This document shows, in pieces, positions 51,108 through 60,346 of a DNA stretch of 64,000 nt (position 1 is its first letter; every line of letters starts with the position of its first letter). The stretch is from NCBI GenBank assembly GCA_964195545.1, contig CAXMQQ010000084.1:1-64000 (forward strand). The letters run 5' to 3'. Under the pieces are notes generated by a model. It had not been told where the DNA came from. It was given only the letters and a program-made list of their open reading frames with translations, and searched no databases. Source of the DNA: JAHEEL01 sp964195545 (GTDB lineage: Bacteria; Actinomycetota; Acidimicrobiia; Spongiisociales; UBA5794). The position numbers and the translations under genes were made by a program.

Positions 51108-51464
51108 ATGTCACGCTTCCTGGTTGTTGCCGATGAACCGTGGGTGAAGAACGAGGTTCACGCCGCTCTGAGCATCGGAGCGAATGAACTGATCGATCAC
51201 GACGATCCAGCGACCGCCGCTGCCAAAGCGGAGGTCGAGTCCGTCGATGCGGCGATCGTTGATCTCCAGGTCGCTTCCATGGGGGGCATGGCTGTCACGC
51301 GTGCCATTCGCGATGGCGATCATCCCGTCCCTGTCATCATCCTCCTCGACCGAGAGGCAGATGCGTTCCTCGCCGGCCGGTCGGGAGCAAACGCCTGGAT
51401 TACGAAGCCGTTCACGGCATCGGCTCTCAGGGCCACGGTTGCCGACGTTACCGGAGTGGCGTGA
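51108..51464 (+). CDS. Orphan response-regulator receiver domain
   Basis: The 118-aa single-domain receiver has an acidic turn VVADEPWVK, the phospho-acceptor Asp in AAIVDLQVASMGGMA, and the conserved Lys in WITKPFTASALR. T/S in VIILLDRE is replaced by Leu-Asp, so switching may be atypical. There is no output domain, and no histidine kinase is adjacent; the nearest is at 57140. ATG 51108 has no ribosome site. The longer frame from 51054 is unsupported. Confidence 0.8.
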   Translation: MSRFLVVADEPWVKNEVHAALSIGANELIDHDDPATAAAKAEVESVDAAIVDLQVASMGGMAVTRAIRDGDHPVPVIILLDREADAFLAGRSGANAWITKPFTASALRATVADVTGVA

Positions 51465-51509
51465 CGGCCCGTTCGAAGCCTTCGACTTCGAATCTAGCCG
51501 GGGATACCC

Positions 51510-52757
51510 GTGACTTCTGAACAGACGATCTACATCGTCATTCTCGCAATTTGTACGATCGCGTCCGGGTTCTTCTCCGGTTCCGAAACGGCTCTCATTG
51601 GGATCTCGAAAGAGCGGGTGCATCGTCTGGCATCCGAAAGCAAGTCCGGCCGGCGAATTGAGCAGCTCCTTTCCGATCCCGAACGGATGCTGTCGACGTT
51701 GCTGGTCGCCAATAACGTCGTCAACGTCCTCGCCGCCGCCGTCGCCACGACGCTCTTCATCGGTCTCGTTGGGGAGACATGGGGACCGTGGCTCGCAACG
51801 GCTGCCGTCACTGCGGTGATCCTCGTGTTCGGCGAGATCACACCGAAGACGCTTGCGACCCGCTATCCGGAACGATTCTCCCTGGCGGTTGCCCCGGCGA
51901 TCTGGCAGCTCTCTCGATTCCTCGCTCCTGTTGCCGCGTTCTTCGGCGCCATCACTCGGGGGATCCTCCGCCTCCTCCGCATCCCGGTACGTGGCGACGG
52001 GGACACCGTCACCGACGCCGACATTCGCGCGCTCGCCGAACTCGGTCACCGAGATGGCCAGATCGAGGAGGTCGAGCGCGAGATCATCGACGCTCTCTTC
52101 GATCTTGCCGATCGTCCCATACGCGACGTGATGACGCCGCGCGTCGACATCGTCACACTGACCGTGCCGGTGTCGATGGACGAAGTGCGAGAGGCGGTCG
52201 CCTCGACCGGCCACTCCCGGTATCCAGTGACCAGCGGCGACCTTGACGACCTTCTCGGGATCCTCTTCGTCAAGGATCTCCTCCAGCGCACCGATGACGC
52301 CTCCCCCGATCACATCGTGAACCTCCTCCGCCATCCACACTTCATTCCGGAGACCGCGACGATTCTCGACACGTTGACGGAGATGCGCCAGCGAAGAGTC
52401 GCTCTCGCTTGTGTCGTCGACGAACACGGCGGCGTCGAAGGTGTCATCACCGCCAAGGATCTGCTCGCCGAACTCGTTGGTGAACTTCAGGACGAATACG
52501 ACCCCGGTGTGCCCTCCATCGTTCGTATCGGTTCGGCACAATGGATCGCCGATGGACGTCTTCCGATCGAGGATCTCTCGGATGAGATCGATCGGCCGAT
52601 GCCCGAGGGGCCGTACAGCACCGTTGCCGGCTTCTTCATGACGATCGCAGGACATGTTCCCCACGAAGGGGATACGGTCCATCTCGACGGAGTTCAGTTC
52701 ACCGTGCTTGAGATGGATCGGAACCGCGTCGACCGGATCGATGTATCCATCACCTGA
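51510..52757 (+). CDS. CNNM/CorC (HlyC) family ion transport protein
   Basis: The 415-aa membrane protein has a four-helix CNNM domain (~1-190, with FSGSETALIGISKERVHRL and VFGEITPKTLATRYPERF). Two CBS domains follow (~205-330, PIRDVMTPRVDIVTL and VDEHGGVEGVITAKDLLAEL), then a C-terminal CorC_HlyC domain (PYSTVAGFFMTIAGHVPHEG). Members handle Mg2+/Co2+ or related efflux. GTG 51510 follows GGGGATACCC. It stands 46 bp after the receiver gene and before tRNA-Pro. Confidence 0.9.
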   Translation: MTSEQTIYIVILAICTIASGFFSGSETALIGISKERVHRLASESKSGRRIEQLLSDPERMLSTLLVANNVVNVLAAAVATTLFIGLVGETWGPWLATAAVTAVILVFGEITPKTLATRYPERFSLAVAPAIWQLSRFLAPVAAFFGAITRGILRLLRIPVRGDGDTVTDADIRALAELGHRDGQIEEVEREIIDALFDLADRPIRDVMTPRVDIVTLTVPVSMDEVREAVASTGHSRYPVTSGDLDDLLGILFVKDLLQRTDDASPDHIVNLLRHPHFIPETATILDTLTEMRQRRVALACVVDEHGGVEGVITAKDLLAELVGELQDEYDPGVPSIVRIGSAQWIADGRLPIEDLSDEIDRPMPEGPYSTVAGFFMTIAGHVPHEGDTVHLDGVQFTVLEMDRNRVDRIDVSIT

Positions 52758-52793
52758 GCGGCAGGACGCGAACGGGGGTACAATCCCCACATT

Positions 52794-52867
52794 CGGGACG
52801 TAGCGCAGCTTGGTAGCGCGCATCGTTCGGGACGATGAGGTCGCCGGTTCAAATCCGGCCGTCCCGA
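52794..52867 (+). tRNA. tRNA-Pro (CGG)
   Basis: A full cloverleaf is visible. The acceptor arms are CGGGACG (52794-52800) and CGTCCCG (52860-52866), with discriminator A at 52867. The D-arm is GCGC/GCGC, the anticodon stem is CATCG/CGATG around the loop TTCGGGA (anticodon CGG), and the T-arm is GCCGG-TTCAAAT-CCGGC. CCA is not encoded. A terminator hairpin follows. Confidence 0.96.
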
Positions 52868-52873
52868 CTCATC

Positions 52874-52900
52874 GAAGCCCCGCCCTCGTGGCGGGGTTTC
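52874..52900. terminator. Rho-independent-type terminator after tRNA-Pro
   Basis: CCCCGCC and GGCGGGG form a GC stem around CTCGT; the stem extends to GAAG/TTTC, and TTTCGTCATTTG follows. It sits between tRNA-Pro and the convergent asd gene (stop at 52913) and can serve both. Confidence 0.85.
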
Positions 52901-52912
52901 GTCATTTGACGT

Positions 52913-53944
52913 CTACCTATCGAGCAGCAGTTCGGCGAGTTGGACGGCGTTCAGGGCCGCACCCTTGCGCAGGTTGTCGGCAACGACCCAGAGGCTGATG
53001 CCGCCGCTCTCTCCAATGGTCTCGCGAACACGGCCGATGAGAGCGTCGTCGATTCCCGCCGAGTCCAGCGGCGTCGGGACGTGGTCATCGGACCAGAGTT
53101 GTGTTCCGGGAGCGGCCGCGAGCATGTCATTCGCATCTGCGAGCGAGACAGGCCGGTCGAAGAACATCGTCGCGGCGATGCCGTGACCAACCAACGTGGG
53201 TACCCGCACACAGGTGGGCTCAACCCGGATATCGGGGGCGTCGAGGATCTTCCTCGTCTCGTGAACGAGCTTCCATTCCTCATCCGTGTACCCCTGCTCG
53301 GTGATTGCTCCGGCCATCGGGAGAACGTTGTATCCGATCGGTCGTTGATAGAGATCTCCCCCCGGATCCTCCCATCCGCCATGACGGAGGGACCGACGGT
53401 CTTGCCCGAACCAATCGTTCTCCCGTTCCAGAGTGGCGATACCGCTCTGACCTGAACCTGAGGTCGCCTGATACGACGTCGCGACGATGCGGTCGATCCC
53501 TGCCATTCGATGCAACGGTCCGGCCGCCATCATGAGCGCCATAGTGGTGCAATTGGGATTCGCGACGATCCCGCTGTTGCCCTCGATGGCGGTGTCGTTG
53601 ACCTGAGCAACCACCAACGGAACGTCGGGTTCCTGACGAAATGCTGAGGAATTGTCGATTACGGTCGCTCCTGCGGCAGCGAATCGAGGTGCGTGCTCCT
53701 TGGAGCGGCTGCCGCCCGCAGAGAAGAGAGCAACGTCGATTCCGGACGGGTCGGCCTCGGCCAGATCTTCCATGGTGATCGATCCCCAAGGTGTCTCAAC
53801 GACGGTGCCAGCGGATCGGGAAGAAGCGAGCAGGCGGAGATTCTCGATTGGGTAGTCGCGCTCGGCGAGAATCGACCGCATCGTCTGTCCAACGACGCCG
53901 GTCGCACCGACGACGGCGACTGAAGGATTGGCGAATCGTTTCAC
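52913..53944 (-). CDS. asd: Aspartate-semialdehyde dehydrogenase
   Basis: The 343-aa NADPH enzyme of the aspartate pathway (Lys, Thr, Met, DAP) shows VAVVGATGVVGQTMRSIL, SAGGSRSKEHAPRFAAAG, the catalytic Cys in VANPNCTTMALMMA and SYQATSGSGQSGI. VEPTCVRVPTLVGHG carries the active-site His region. Its ATG overlaps the lysC stop by 4 bp. The pair lysC-asd is a classic actinobacterial operon. Confidence 0.95.
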   Translation of the reverse strand: MKRFANPSVAVVGATGVVGQTMRSILAERDYPIENLRLLASSRSAGTVVETPWGSITMEDLAEADPSGIDVALFSAGGSRSKEHAPRFAAAGATVIDNSSAFRQEPDVPLVVAQVNDTAIEGNSGIVANPNCTTMALMMAAGPLHRMAGIDRIVATSYQATSGSGQSGIATLERENDWFGQDRRSLRHGGWEDPGGDLYQRPIGYNVLPMAGAITEQGYTDEEWKLVHETRKILDAPDIRVEPTCVRVPTLVGHGIAATMFFDRPVSLADANDMLAAAPGTQLWSDDHVPTPLDSAGIDDALIGRVRETIGESGGISLWVVADNLRKGAALNAVQLAELLLDR

Positions 53945-55155
53945 GATCGTTCCCCGATGAGTTCCCTGTGCAGCGCTGCGATCGCCGTCTGCGTGTCCTC
54001 ACCGCGAATGATGCAACTGATGCGAATCGTTGACGTTGAGATCATCTCGATGTTGACATCCGAAGCGGACAGAATGCCGAACATCTCAGCGGCGACACCC
54101 GACTCCGATTTCATCCCTGCGCCGACGACCGTGATCTTTGAGATGTCCCTGTCCAGATCAACTCCGCTGGCCCCGATCTCTCCTGCGACCCGTTCGGCGA
54201 TCTCGACAGCCTCGTCGGCAACATTCGCGGGAACGGTGAATGAGATATCCGTGACACCCTGGCTCGACACGTTCTGAACGATCATGTCGACATTGACTCC
54301 GGCGGTTGCCATCGGCTCGAACACGGCAGCGGCGATACCGGGTTGATCGGGAACGCCGTGCACGGTCAGTTTCGCCCCCGAGTCGTCGTGCGCGATACCC
54401 CGGATAATTGGTTCTTCCATCGTCTCCTCCTTGACCCATGTGCCTTCTCCACCGTGGAACGACGATCGCACGTGGATGGGGATGTTGTAGCGGATTCCGA
54501 ACTCGACGCTTCTCGGCATCAGAACGCCTGCACCGGCATTCGCAAGCTCGAGCATCTCCTCGAATGTCAACTCTTCGAGCTTCCATGCCGTCGGCTCGAC
54601 CCTGGGGTCGGCGGTATACACACCGTCGACGTCGGTGTAGATCTCGCAGAGATCGGCGCTGAGGGAAGCGGCCAAGGCGACGGCCGTCGCATCCGAACCT
54701 CCTCGACCGAGGGTCGTCACGTCCTTGGAGGCGGGGCTGACGCCCTGGAATCCGGCGACGATCGCGACCTTGCCCTCGTCCAGGCTCTCCTGGACCCGGA
54801 ATGCCCGGATGTCGACGATCTCGGCTCGGCCATGCTCGGGCGTGGTCAAGATCCCGGCTTGTGATCCGGTGAAACTGACCGCCGGCACACCGCGGGCCTC
54901 GATCGCCATCGCGACAAGTGCCATTGAGATCCGCTCACCGGCGGTGAGGAGCATGTCCATCTCCCGCGGGTGGGGGGTGTCGGTGATCTCGGTTGCAAGA
55001 TCGACCAACTCATCGGTGAACTTCCCCATGGCCGAGACAACGGCCACGACGCTGTTCCCCGAGCGGTAGGTCTCAACCACGCGATTGGCAACCTTGCAAA
55101 TCCGTTCGGCATCAGCGAGTGACGTCCCTCCGAACTTCTGTACTACGAGCGCCAT
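53941..55155 (-). CDS. lysC: Aspartate kinase
   Basis: The 404-aa enzyme phosphorylates aspartate. It shows VVQKFGGTSLADAERICKV (KFGGTS), then LTAGERISMALVAMAIE and TTLGRGGSDATAVALAA. Two ACT domains follow (~265-400) for feedback control by lysine or threonine, with DMIVQNVSSQG and GMKSESGVAAEMFG. ATG 55155 has TACACT nine bases upstream; no ribosome site. The internal GTG typical of a separately translated beta subunit cannot be confirmed. Confidence 0.95.
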   Translation of the reverse strand: MALVVQKFGGTSLADAERICKVANRVVETYRSGNSVVAVVSAMGKFTDELVDLATEITDTPHPREMDMLLTAGERISMALVAMAIEARGVPAVSFTGSQAGILTTPEHGRAEIVDIRAFRVQESLDEGKVAIVAGFQGVSPASKDVTTLGRGGSDATAVALAASLSADLCEIYTDVDGVYTADPRVEPTAWKLEELTFEEMLELANAGAGVLMPRSVEFGIRYNIPIHVRSSFHGGEGTWVKEETMEEPIIRGIAHDDSGAKLTVHGVPDQPGIAAAVFEPMATAGVNVDMIVQNVSSQGVTDISFTVPANVADEAVEIAERVAGEIGASGVDLDRDISKITVVGAGMKSESGVAAEMFGILSASDVNIEMISTSTIRISCIIRGEDTQTAIAALHRELIGERS

Positions 55156-55286
55156 ATGTCACGGAGTGTAGGAGGCACCACCCCATCTGCCGCCTTTCGA
55201 CCTCTTCTCTCATTCCGCGGGCTGACGGCGTCAAATACAAGGCTGCCAACCCTGGGTACGCGGGGGTGGGGCGTAGCCTTCTGCGA

Positions 55287-56000
55287 ATGAAGCGTCTCCC
55301 CATTCTCACCGCGGCCGTTGTCGCGGCCCTCTTCTTCACCGCGTGCGGTGGCTCCGAATCGACGACCACCACCGCGGCCGAGGTGCCCCTCAATGTGGTT
55401 CCTTCCAACTACCTCCAGTTTCGGGAACAGCCGACCGCTTGTGGGGCCACTGCACCCGAAGCCCTCACTCCCATGGAGTTCGACGCTCCGAACGACATGG
55501 GCATCGACCCGTCAACACCAACTCACGTCATCATGTCGACGTCGTGCGGCGACATCACCATCGCACTCGAGACGACGATCGCTCCACAGACCGTGAACTC
55601 GTTCGTGTTCCTCGCCACCGAGGGCTACTTCGACGCCACGGTGTTCCACCGGGTCATCCCCGGTTTCGTAGCCCAGGGAGGCGATCAGACCGCGACCGGC
55701 CTCGGCGGACCCGGGTACACCATCCCCGACGAGTTCCCACCGCCCAACGTGGGGTATGACCGCGGAGTCCTCGCAATGGCGAACGCCGGACCGGGAACGA
55801 CCGGAAGCCAGTTCTTCATCGTCGTCGAGGACACCGAACTGCCGCCACAATTCGCGATCTTCGGTCGGGTGGTGGATGGCTTCGACGTCCTCGACCTCCT
55901 GCAGCAAGTTCCCCTCGGCGTATCGCCGACAAGTCCCGACCCCGTTGCGAGCACGCCGCTCGAAACGATCTACGTCGAGACCATCACCATCGACGGGTAG
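55287..56000 (+). CDS. Lipoprotein cyclophilin-type peptidyl-prolyl isomerase
   Basis: The 237-aa product has signal peptide MKRLPILTAAVVAALFFTAC with a lipobox (FTAC) and a Thr-rich spacer. A cyclophilin domain follows (~85-235): TVNSFVFLATEGYFDATVFH, RVIPGFVAQGGDQ (active-site Arg/Phe/Gln) and ANAGPGTTGSQFFIV. It folds secreted proteins at the cell surface. TAGCCT ends seven bases before ATG 55287 (leaderless). The frame extends back to 55119 without homology. A small membrane gene follows after 72 bp. Confidence 0.92.
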   Translation: MKRLPILTAAVVAALFFTACGGSESTTTTAAEVPLNVVPSNYLQFREQPTACGATAPEALTPMEFDAPNDMGIDPSTPTHVIMSTSCGDITIALETTIAPQTVNSFVFLATEGYFDATVFHRVIPGFVAQGGDQTATGLGGPGYTIPDEFPPPNVGYDRGVLAMANAGPGTTGSQFFIVVEDTELPPQFAIFGRVVDGFDVLDLLQQVPLGVSPTSPDPVASTPLETIYVETITIDG

Positions 56001-56072
56001 TACAACCGAGCGAGCACCCTCTCTCGACCACTCCGATTTCGGTCGGTGATCAGGTCGGGTAGCCTTCGGCGC

Positions 56073-56237
56073 ATGGCAACCGACAAGCGAGACCGTCAGC
56101 GTGCGAATCGGGCTGAGAAGCAAGCCGCCGAGGCGAAGGTCGTCCGGCGTCAGCACATCTTCGCCCTCGTCAAGAAGTACGCCGGGTATGCGGCACTCAT
56201 CATCATCGCTCTTCTCATCATCACCTATGTGACCTGA
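56073..56237 (+). CDS. Small single-pass membrane protein
   Basis: The 54-aa protein is highly basic at the N-terminus (KRDRQRANRAEKQAAEAKVV), with one C-terminal helix (YAGYAALIIIALLIITYVT). TAGCCT lies seven bases before the ATG, repeating the leaderless layout of the cyclophilin gene upstream. The architecture resembles tail-anchored small proteins. Function unknown. It is followed after 4 bp by the PHP gene. Confidence 0.65.
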   Translation: MATDKRDRQRANRAEKQAAEAKVVRRQHIFALVKKYAGYAALIIIALLIITYVT

Positions 56238-56241
56238 CGCC

Positions 56242-57081
56242 TTGGCTGTCGACCTCCACCTGCATTCGAACGCATCCGATGGAACCGACACACCGGCCGT
56301 CGTCGTGCAGAAGGCTGCCGCCGTTCATCTCACAGCGATCGCCCTCACCGATCACGACACCCTGTCCGGGATCCCCGCTGCACAATCCGCTGCCACCGAC
56401 CTTCCCATCGAGTTGATCCCCGGCGTCGAACTCTCCGTCGATCACAACGGCGTGAAGATCCACATGCTCGCCTACTTCCTCGAACCGGGGCAGGGTCCTC
56501 TCCAGGATCGCCTCGAGATGCTCCGCGACGGGCGCGGCGTCAGGAACCGGAAGATCGTCGAGGCGCTCAACACGCTCGGTTACCCGATCACGATGCAGGA
56601 CGTGCATCGGCAAGCCGCAGGCGACGCCATCGGCCGGCCGCATATCGCCGACGCCCTCGTGGCAGCGGACATGATCGCCGACCGATCTGAAGCCTTCCGT
56701 GACCTGCTCCGCGACGGCGGCCTCGCGTACGCAGAACGAACTCGGTTAACCGCGACCGAGGCGATCATCCTCACGACCCAATCCGGTGGCGTGACGTCGA
56801 TCGCTCACCCTCTCACGATCGATCCCGGTGATTCAACGCTGCGCTCTATCTTCAAGGAGCTCCGCGAGGTCGGACTCTCCGGCATCGAGGCGTACTACTC
56901 ACAGCACCCTCCACACATCCGCACCCAACTGGCCAGAGTGGCCTCCGATCTCGACCTGGCTGCCACCGGTGGATCCGACTGCCACGGCACCGGGAAGCCC
57001 GGTCTCGAGATCGGCGCGGGACATGGCGACCTCATCGTCCCGGACTCTGTTCTCGAAGATCTGCACGCGCGAAGGCCATAA
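56242..57081 (+). CDS. PHP-domain phosphoesterase (RNase AM/TrpH-like)
   Basis: The 279-aa metal-dependent phosphoesterase begins AVDLHLHSNASDGTDTP (HxH), then ALTDHDTLSGIPAA, IPGVELSVDHNGVKIHML, SIAHPLTI and GGSDCHGTGKPG, which together give the trinuclear metal site. The order matches TrpH/YciV, which cleaves 3',5'-nucleoside bisphosphates or trims 5' ends of RNA. The only in-frame start is TTG 56242, just after the stop of the small membrane gene. No strong ribosome site; coupling is likely. Confidence 0.88.
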   Translation: MAVDLHLHSNASDGTDTPAVVVQKAAAVHLTAIALTDHDTLSGIPAAQSAATDLPIELIPGVELSVDHNGVKIHMLAYFLEPGQGPLQDRLEMLRDGRGVRNRKIVEALNTLGYPITMQDVHRQAAGDAIGRPHIADALVAADMIADRSEAFRDLLRDGGLAYAERTRLTATEAIILTTQSGGVTSIAHPLTIDPGDSTLRSIFKELREVGLSGIEAYYSQHPPHIRTQLARVASDLDLAATGGSDCHGTGKPGLEIGAGHGDLIVPDSVLEDLHARRP

Positions 57082-57139
57082 CAGGTCAACAACCCGCAAT
57101 TCGAGGCCGATACACCAACCAGAACACGAAGGGGTTCTG

Positions 57140-58444
57140 GTGATTCCAAAGCTTTCGGCGAGTAGGGCGCCGATCGAATACAGTGCGGTGCGCGGTGCGT
57201 TCCATGGCGCCCGCGCCATCACCGCTGCGGTCATCGGCATCGTTGCGGTGCTATTCGCGATCATTGGATCAGCGACGTACGCGCTCCCATACGCCGTCGG
57301 TTCTCTCATCGTCTTCGCCGATGCCCTCTACAGTCGATCTCGGGGAAGCTCCGCTGCTCCCTCACTCTTCATCGACATCTCAGCCATCGCGTTCGCCATG
57401 GTCGTCGGTGGGGCATCCCCATCGGTCCAGGTCGCCTCCCTCGCCTACGGCATCACGGCAATCTCCCTGCTCCTCCCTGTTCGCCAAACTGGATTCTTGA
57501 TGCTCTACGCCCTGGGGTGGACTGCGGTCATCATGGCGATGAACGGAATCGGCCTCATGTCGGCTTCGGACCGCGGCGCATTCGACGGCTTCATGACGAT
57601 CGTCTTGCTCATCGACGTTGCGGCGCTCTTGTCGGGCGCCACTCGCAACCTGCTGCAAGCACAGGACCGTCAGCATGCACTCCTCGAACAGGAGCGACGA
57701 AGCGTCGAGGTCAAGAACGAGTTCGTCTCAATGGTGTCCCACGAACTACGCACACCGATCACCAGTATTTCGGGCTTCGCAGAGACATTGCGCGAACACT
57801 GGCGCGATCTGCCACCGTCGGAAGTCGATGAATTCCTCAACATCCTGCGGGGAGAGTCGGACCATCTTGCGGACCTCGTCGAAGACATACTTGTCATCCC
57901 ACGCCTCGATGCCGGACAACTCCGATTCCACCTCGAACAGGTCGGTGTCTCTGAGGTTGCCGCGTCGGTCACCGACTTGGTCCTCGACAGTTCGATGACT
58001 GCAGAGATCGACGTGCCCGTCTACGTGAGAGTCCGGTCGGATCCGGTACGACTCAGGCAGATCCTCCGAAACCTGGTGGAGAACGCCCGCAAGTACGGAG
58101 GCAACGAGCTCTACATCTACGGTGAGGAACGCCGCGAGGGAACCTACACCGTGATCGTTGCGGACAACGGTGCCGGCATTCCCGATGCCGATCAGCAGCG
58201 CATCTTCGGGCACTTCGAGCAGCTCTCCAAGGGTCACGCCAGACTTGAGCAAGGCGTGGGACTCGGACTTCCGATCGCACGCAAGCTGGCGCGGGCCATG
58301 GGCGGGGATCTCTGGTACGAGGACCGCTTCCCCGTAGGAGCGGCATTCTGCTTCGATCTCGACTTGGTGAAGAACGCTGAGCGGATACCCGACCCGGACG
58401 GTGTCGAGAACGATATCGAGGTCGAGGTAGGAGCAGAGCGGTAG
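57140..58444 (+). CDS. Membrane sensor histidine kinase
   Basis: The 434-aa kinase has five to six helices (~residues 20-170), a short coil, HisKA with the phospho-His in FVSMVSHELRTPITSISGFA and an HATPase domain. The HATPase carries LVENARKYGGNEL (N box), VIVADNGAGIPDADQQRIFG (G1), LEQGVGLGLPIARKLARAMG (G2). GTG 57140 lies five bases after GAAGGGG; the longer frame to 56828 is unsupported. There is no adjacent response regulator. The orphan receiver at 51108 could be a partner, but this is only distance-based. Confidence 0.88.
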   Translation: MIPKLSASRAPIEYSAVRGAFHGARAITAAVIGIVAVLFAIIGSATYALPYAVGSLIVFADALYSRSRGSSAAPSLFIDISAIAFAMVVGGASPSVQVASLAYGITAISLLLPVRQTGFLMLYALGWTAVIMAMNGIGLMSASDRGAFDGFMTIVLLIDVAALLSGATRNLLQAQDRQHALLEQERRSVEVKNEFVSMVSHELRTPITSISGFAETLREHWRDLPPSEVDEFLNILRGESDHLADLVEDILVIPRLDAGQLRFHLEQVGVSEVAASVTDLVLDSSMTAEIDVPVYVRVRSDPVRLRQILRNLVENARKYGGNELYIYGEERREGTYTVIVADNGAGIPDADQQRIFGHFEQLSKGHARLEQGVGLGLPIARKLARAMGGDLWYEDRFPVGAAFCFDLDLVKNAERIPDPDGVENDIEVEVGAER

Positions 58445-58453
58445 CCTCACCGG

Positions 58454-58861
58454 ATGCTCCCGTACAACATCGATCACGTTGCTATCGCCGTTCATGACCT
58501 CGATGCCGCGCTCACAGACATGAAGGCACAGTACGGAGCCGAGCCAGTGTCCCGTGGGGTCGTCGAATCTCAAGGTGTTGAAGAGGCGATGGTTCCGATC
58601 GGTGGATCGAACGTCCAGGTGCTCCAACCGCTCAGCCCCGAGTCTCCGGTCGGACGGTTCCTTGCCAAGCGCGGAGAAGGTCTACATCACATCGCGTTCG
58701 CCGTCCCCGACATCGACGCCGCCCTCGAACACCTGGAGTCAATCGGGGCCCGGTTGATCGACGAGAAGTCGCGCGTCGGAGGAGGCGGTCATCGCATCGC
58801 TTTTGTCCATCCGAGCGCGTTCGCCGGTACGCTGGTGGAACTCGTTGAAGGAGCGACGTGA
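58454..58861 (+). CDS. mce: Methylmalonyl-CoA epimerase
   Basis: The 135-aa VOC-fold enzyme interconverts (R)- and (S)-methylmalonyl-CoA in propionate metabolism. It shows NIDHVAIAVHDLDAALTDM, KRGEGLHHIAFAVPDID (metal His) and GTLVELVEG (metal Glu). TAGCCT ends six bases before ATG 58454 (leaderless). It overlaps the carboxylase epsilon-like gene by 4 bp, which fits a propionyl-CoA to succinyl-CoA route and catabolism of branched-chain amino acids. Confidence 0.93.
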   Translation: MLPYNIDHVAIAVHDLDAALTDMKAQYGAEPVSRGVVESQGVEEAMVPIGGSNVQVLQPLSPESPVGRFLAKRGEGLHHIAFAVPDIDAALEHLESIGARLIDEKSRVGGGGHRIAFVHPSAFAGTLVELVEGAT

Positions 58862-59091
58862 CCAGGATCACATCCATCAAGGGCGGCGCAGACCCCGATG
58901 TAGCTGCGGCCATCGCCGCCACGATCGCTCATCTCGAGGACGCCGACGCAGAAACGAATGCGACGCGCCCTCCTGTCCCACGACCAAGCCACTGGGTGCA
59001 ATCGGCGAGACCCCGCGAGACTCCGACGCCGCTCCCATCGCACCTCTACGACGCAACACCGTGGTCCGATCTCGGAGACTCCCCCGAGTAG
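58858..59091 (+). CDS. Acyl-CoA carboxylase epsilon-like subunit
   Basis: The 77-aa protein starts with KGGADPDVAAAIAATIAHLE, has a variable acidic middle and ends PSHWVQSARPRE. The helix followed by a Trp/Arg tail is the pattern of AccE/PccE epsilon subunits, small actinobacterial proteins that activate acyl-CoA carboxylases. Identity is by pattern and by coupling to mce. The large alpha and beta carboxylase subunits are not in the window. Confidence 0.72.
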   Translation: MTRITSIKGGADPDVAAAIAATIAHLEDADAETNATRPPVPRPSHWVQSARPRETPTPLPSHLYDATPWSDLGDSPE

Positions 59092-59165
59092 GAAGAGCCT
59101 ATCGGCACCGAATCAGTCCCGAAAGCGACGGGTAGCATCGTGGTGAACGCCACGAAAGGGCTGCA

Positions 59166-60341
59166 ATGGCAACGGTCATCTCCTCGATCGCCAGAACCCC
59201 CATCGGAAAGTTCCGCGGCGGTTTCACACCACTCACCGCCATGGACCTCGGTGGATTCGCCATCGCCGCAGCCCTCGATCGAGCCGGGATCACCGGCGAC
59301 CAGATCGACGAGGTGCTCTTCGGCCACGTGATCCAAGGGGGCCTTGGGCAGATCACTTCAAGACAGGCGGCGGTCAAGGGCGGTATTCCGATGACGGTTC
59401 CGTCGACCACGATCGACAAGGTCTGCCTCTCGGGAATGGCGGCCATCGGAGATGCAGATCTTCGAATCAGGGCGGGTGAGTCCAGAATCGTGATGACAGG
59501 GGGCATGGAGTCAATGACCAACGCACCGCACATCCTCCCTGGAGCACGCTTCGGATTCGCATACGGCGGCGCCGTCCTGATCGATTCGCTCAATCAGGAC
59601 GGTTTGATGTGTGCGTTCGACGATGTGCTCATGGGCCAGTCGACCGACGAGAGGAACGCCGAATTCGGTGTGAACCGTGCCGAACAAGACGAGTGGGCGG
59701 CAGAGAGTCACGCACGCGCGATCGCCGCTACGGAATCCGGCGCATTCGACGAGGAGATCACGCCGATTGAGGTGCCTCAACGCAGGGGTGACCCGCTCCT
59801 GATCGAACATGACGAGGGGATGCGCCCCGGCACGACCATCGAATCACTCGGGAAACTCCGGCCCGCATTCGTCAAGGACGGGTCGGTAACCGCTGGGAAC
59901 GCGTCGCAGATCTCAGACGGGGCGGCAGCGCTCGTTGTCGCCGACCGTGAAGCTGCTGAAGCACTGGGGATGCCGGTTGTCGCTGAGATCCTCGCCTACG
60001 GACAGACCGCCGGCCCGGACACCAGCCTGCACTCACGCCCGGCCGAGGCCATGATGGTCGCTCTGGATCGAGCGAGGCTCAAGGCGTCGGATCTCGACCT
60101 CGCCGAGATCAATGAGGCCTTCGCCGCCGTCTCGCTCCACTCATCGAAGAAGCTCGGCATCCCATTCGACCGTGTGAACGTGAACGGTGGCGCCATCGCT
60201 CTCGGTCACCCGCTCGGTGCCTCCGGCGCACGCATCGTGGTGACGTTGATCAGCGCCCTCCGTGCCCGCGGTGGAGGAGTCGGAGGGGCCGCCCTCTGTG
60301 GTGGCGGAGGTCAGGGCGACGCGTTGATCGTAGGGGTCTGA
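59166..60341 (+). CDS. Acetyl-CoA acetyltransferase (thiolase)
   Basis: The 391-aa thiolase has the catalytic Cys in DKVCLSGMAAIGDADL, SMTNAPHILPGARFG, the His loop in GGAIALGHPLGASGARIV and the second Cys in ALCGGGGQGDALIVGV. It performs acetoacetyl-CoA formation or beta-ketothiolysis. GAAAGGG lies before ATG 59166; TAGCAT at 59134 is a possible promoter box. It is followed by glpX after 5 bp. Confidence 0.94.
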   Translation: MATVISSIARTPIGKFRGGFTPLTAMDLGGFAIAAALDRAGITGDQIDEVLFGHVIQGGLGQITSRQAAVKGGIPMTVPSTTIDKVCLSGMAAIGDADLRIRAGESRIVMTGGMESMTNAPHILPGARFGFAYGGAVLIDSLNQDGLMCAFDDVLMGQSTDERNAEFGVNRAEQDEWAAESHARAIAATESGAFDEEITPIEVPQRRGDPLLIEHDEGMRPGTTIESLGKLRPAFVKDGSVTAGNASQISDGAAALVVADREAAEALGMPVVAEILAYGQTAGPDTSLHSRPAEAMMVALDRARLKASDLDLAEINEAFAAVSLHSSKKLGIPFDRVNVNGGAIALGHPLGASGARIVVTLISALRARGGGVGGAALCGGGGQGDALIVGV

Positions 60342-60346
60342 CCACC

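Noticed and set aside
51111..52823. A 570-codon minus-strand frame antisense to the receiver and CorC genes
   Set aside because: No domain pattern; both plus-strand genes have family motifs throughout.
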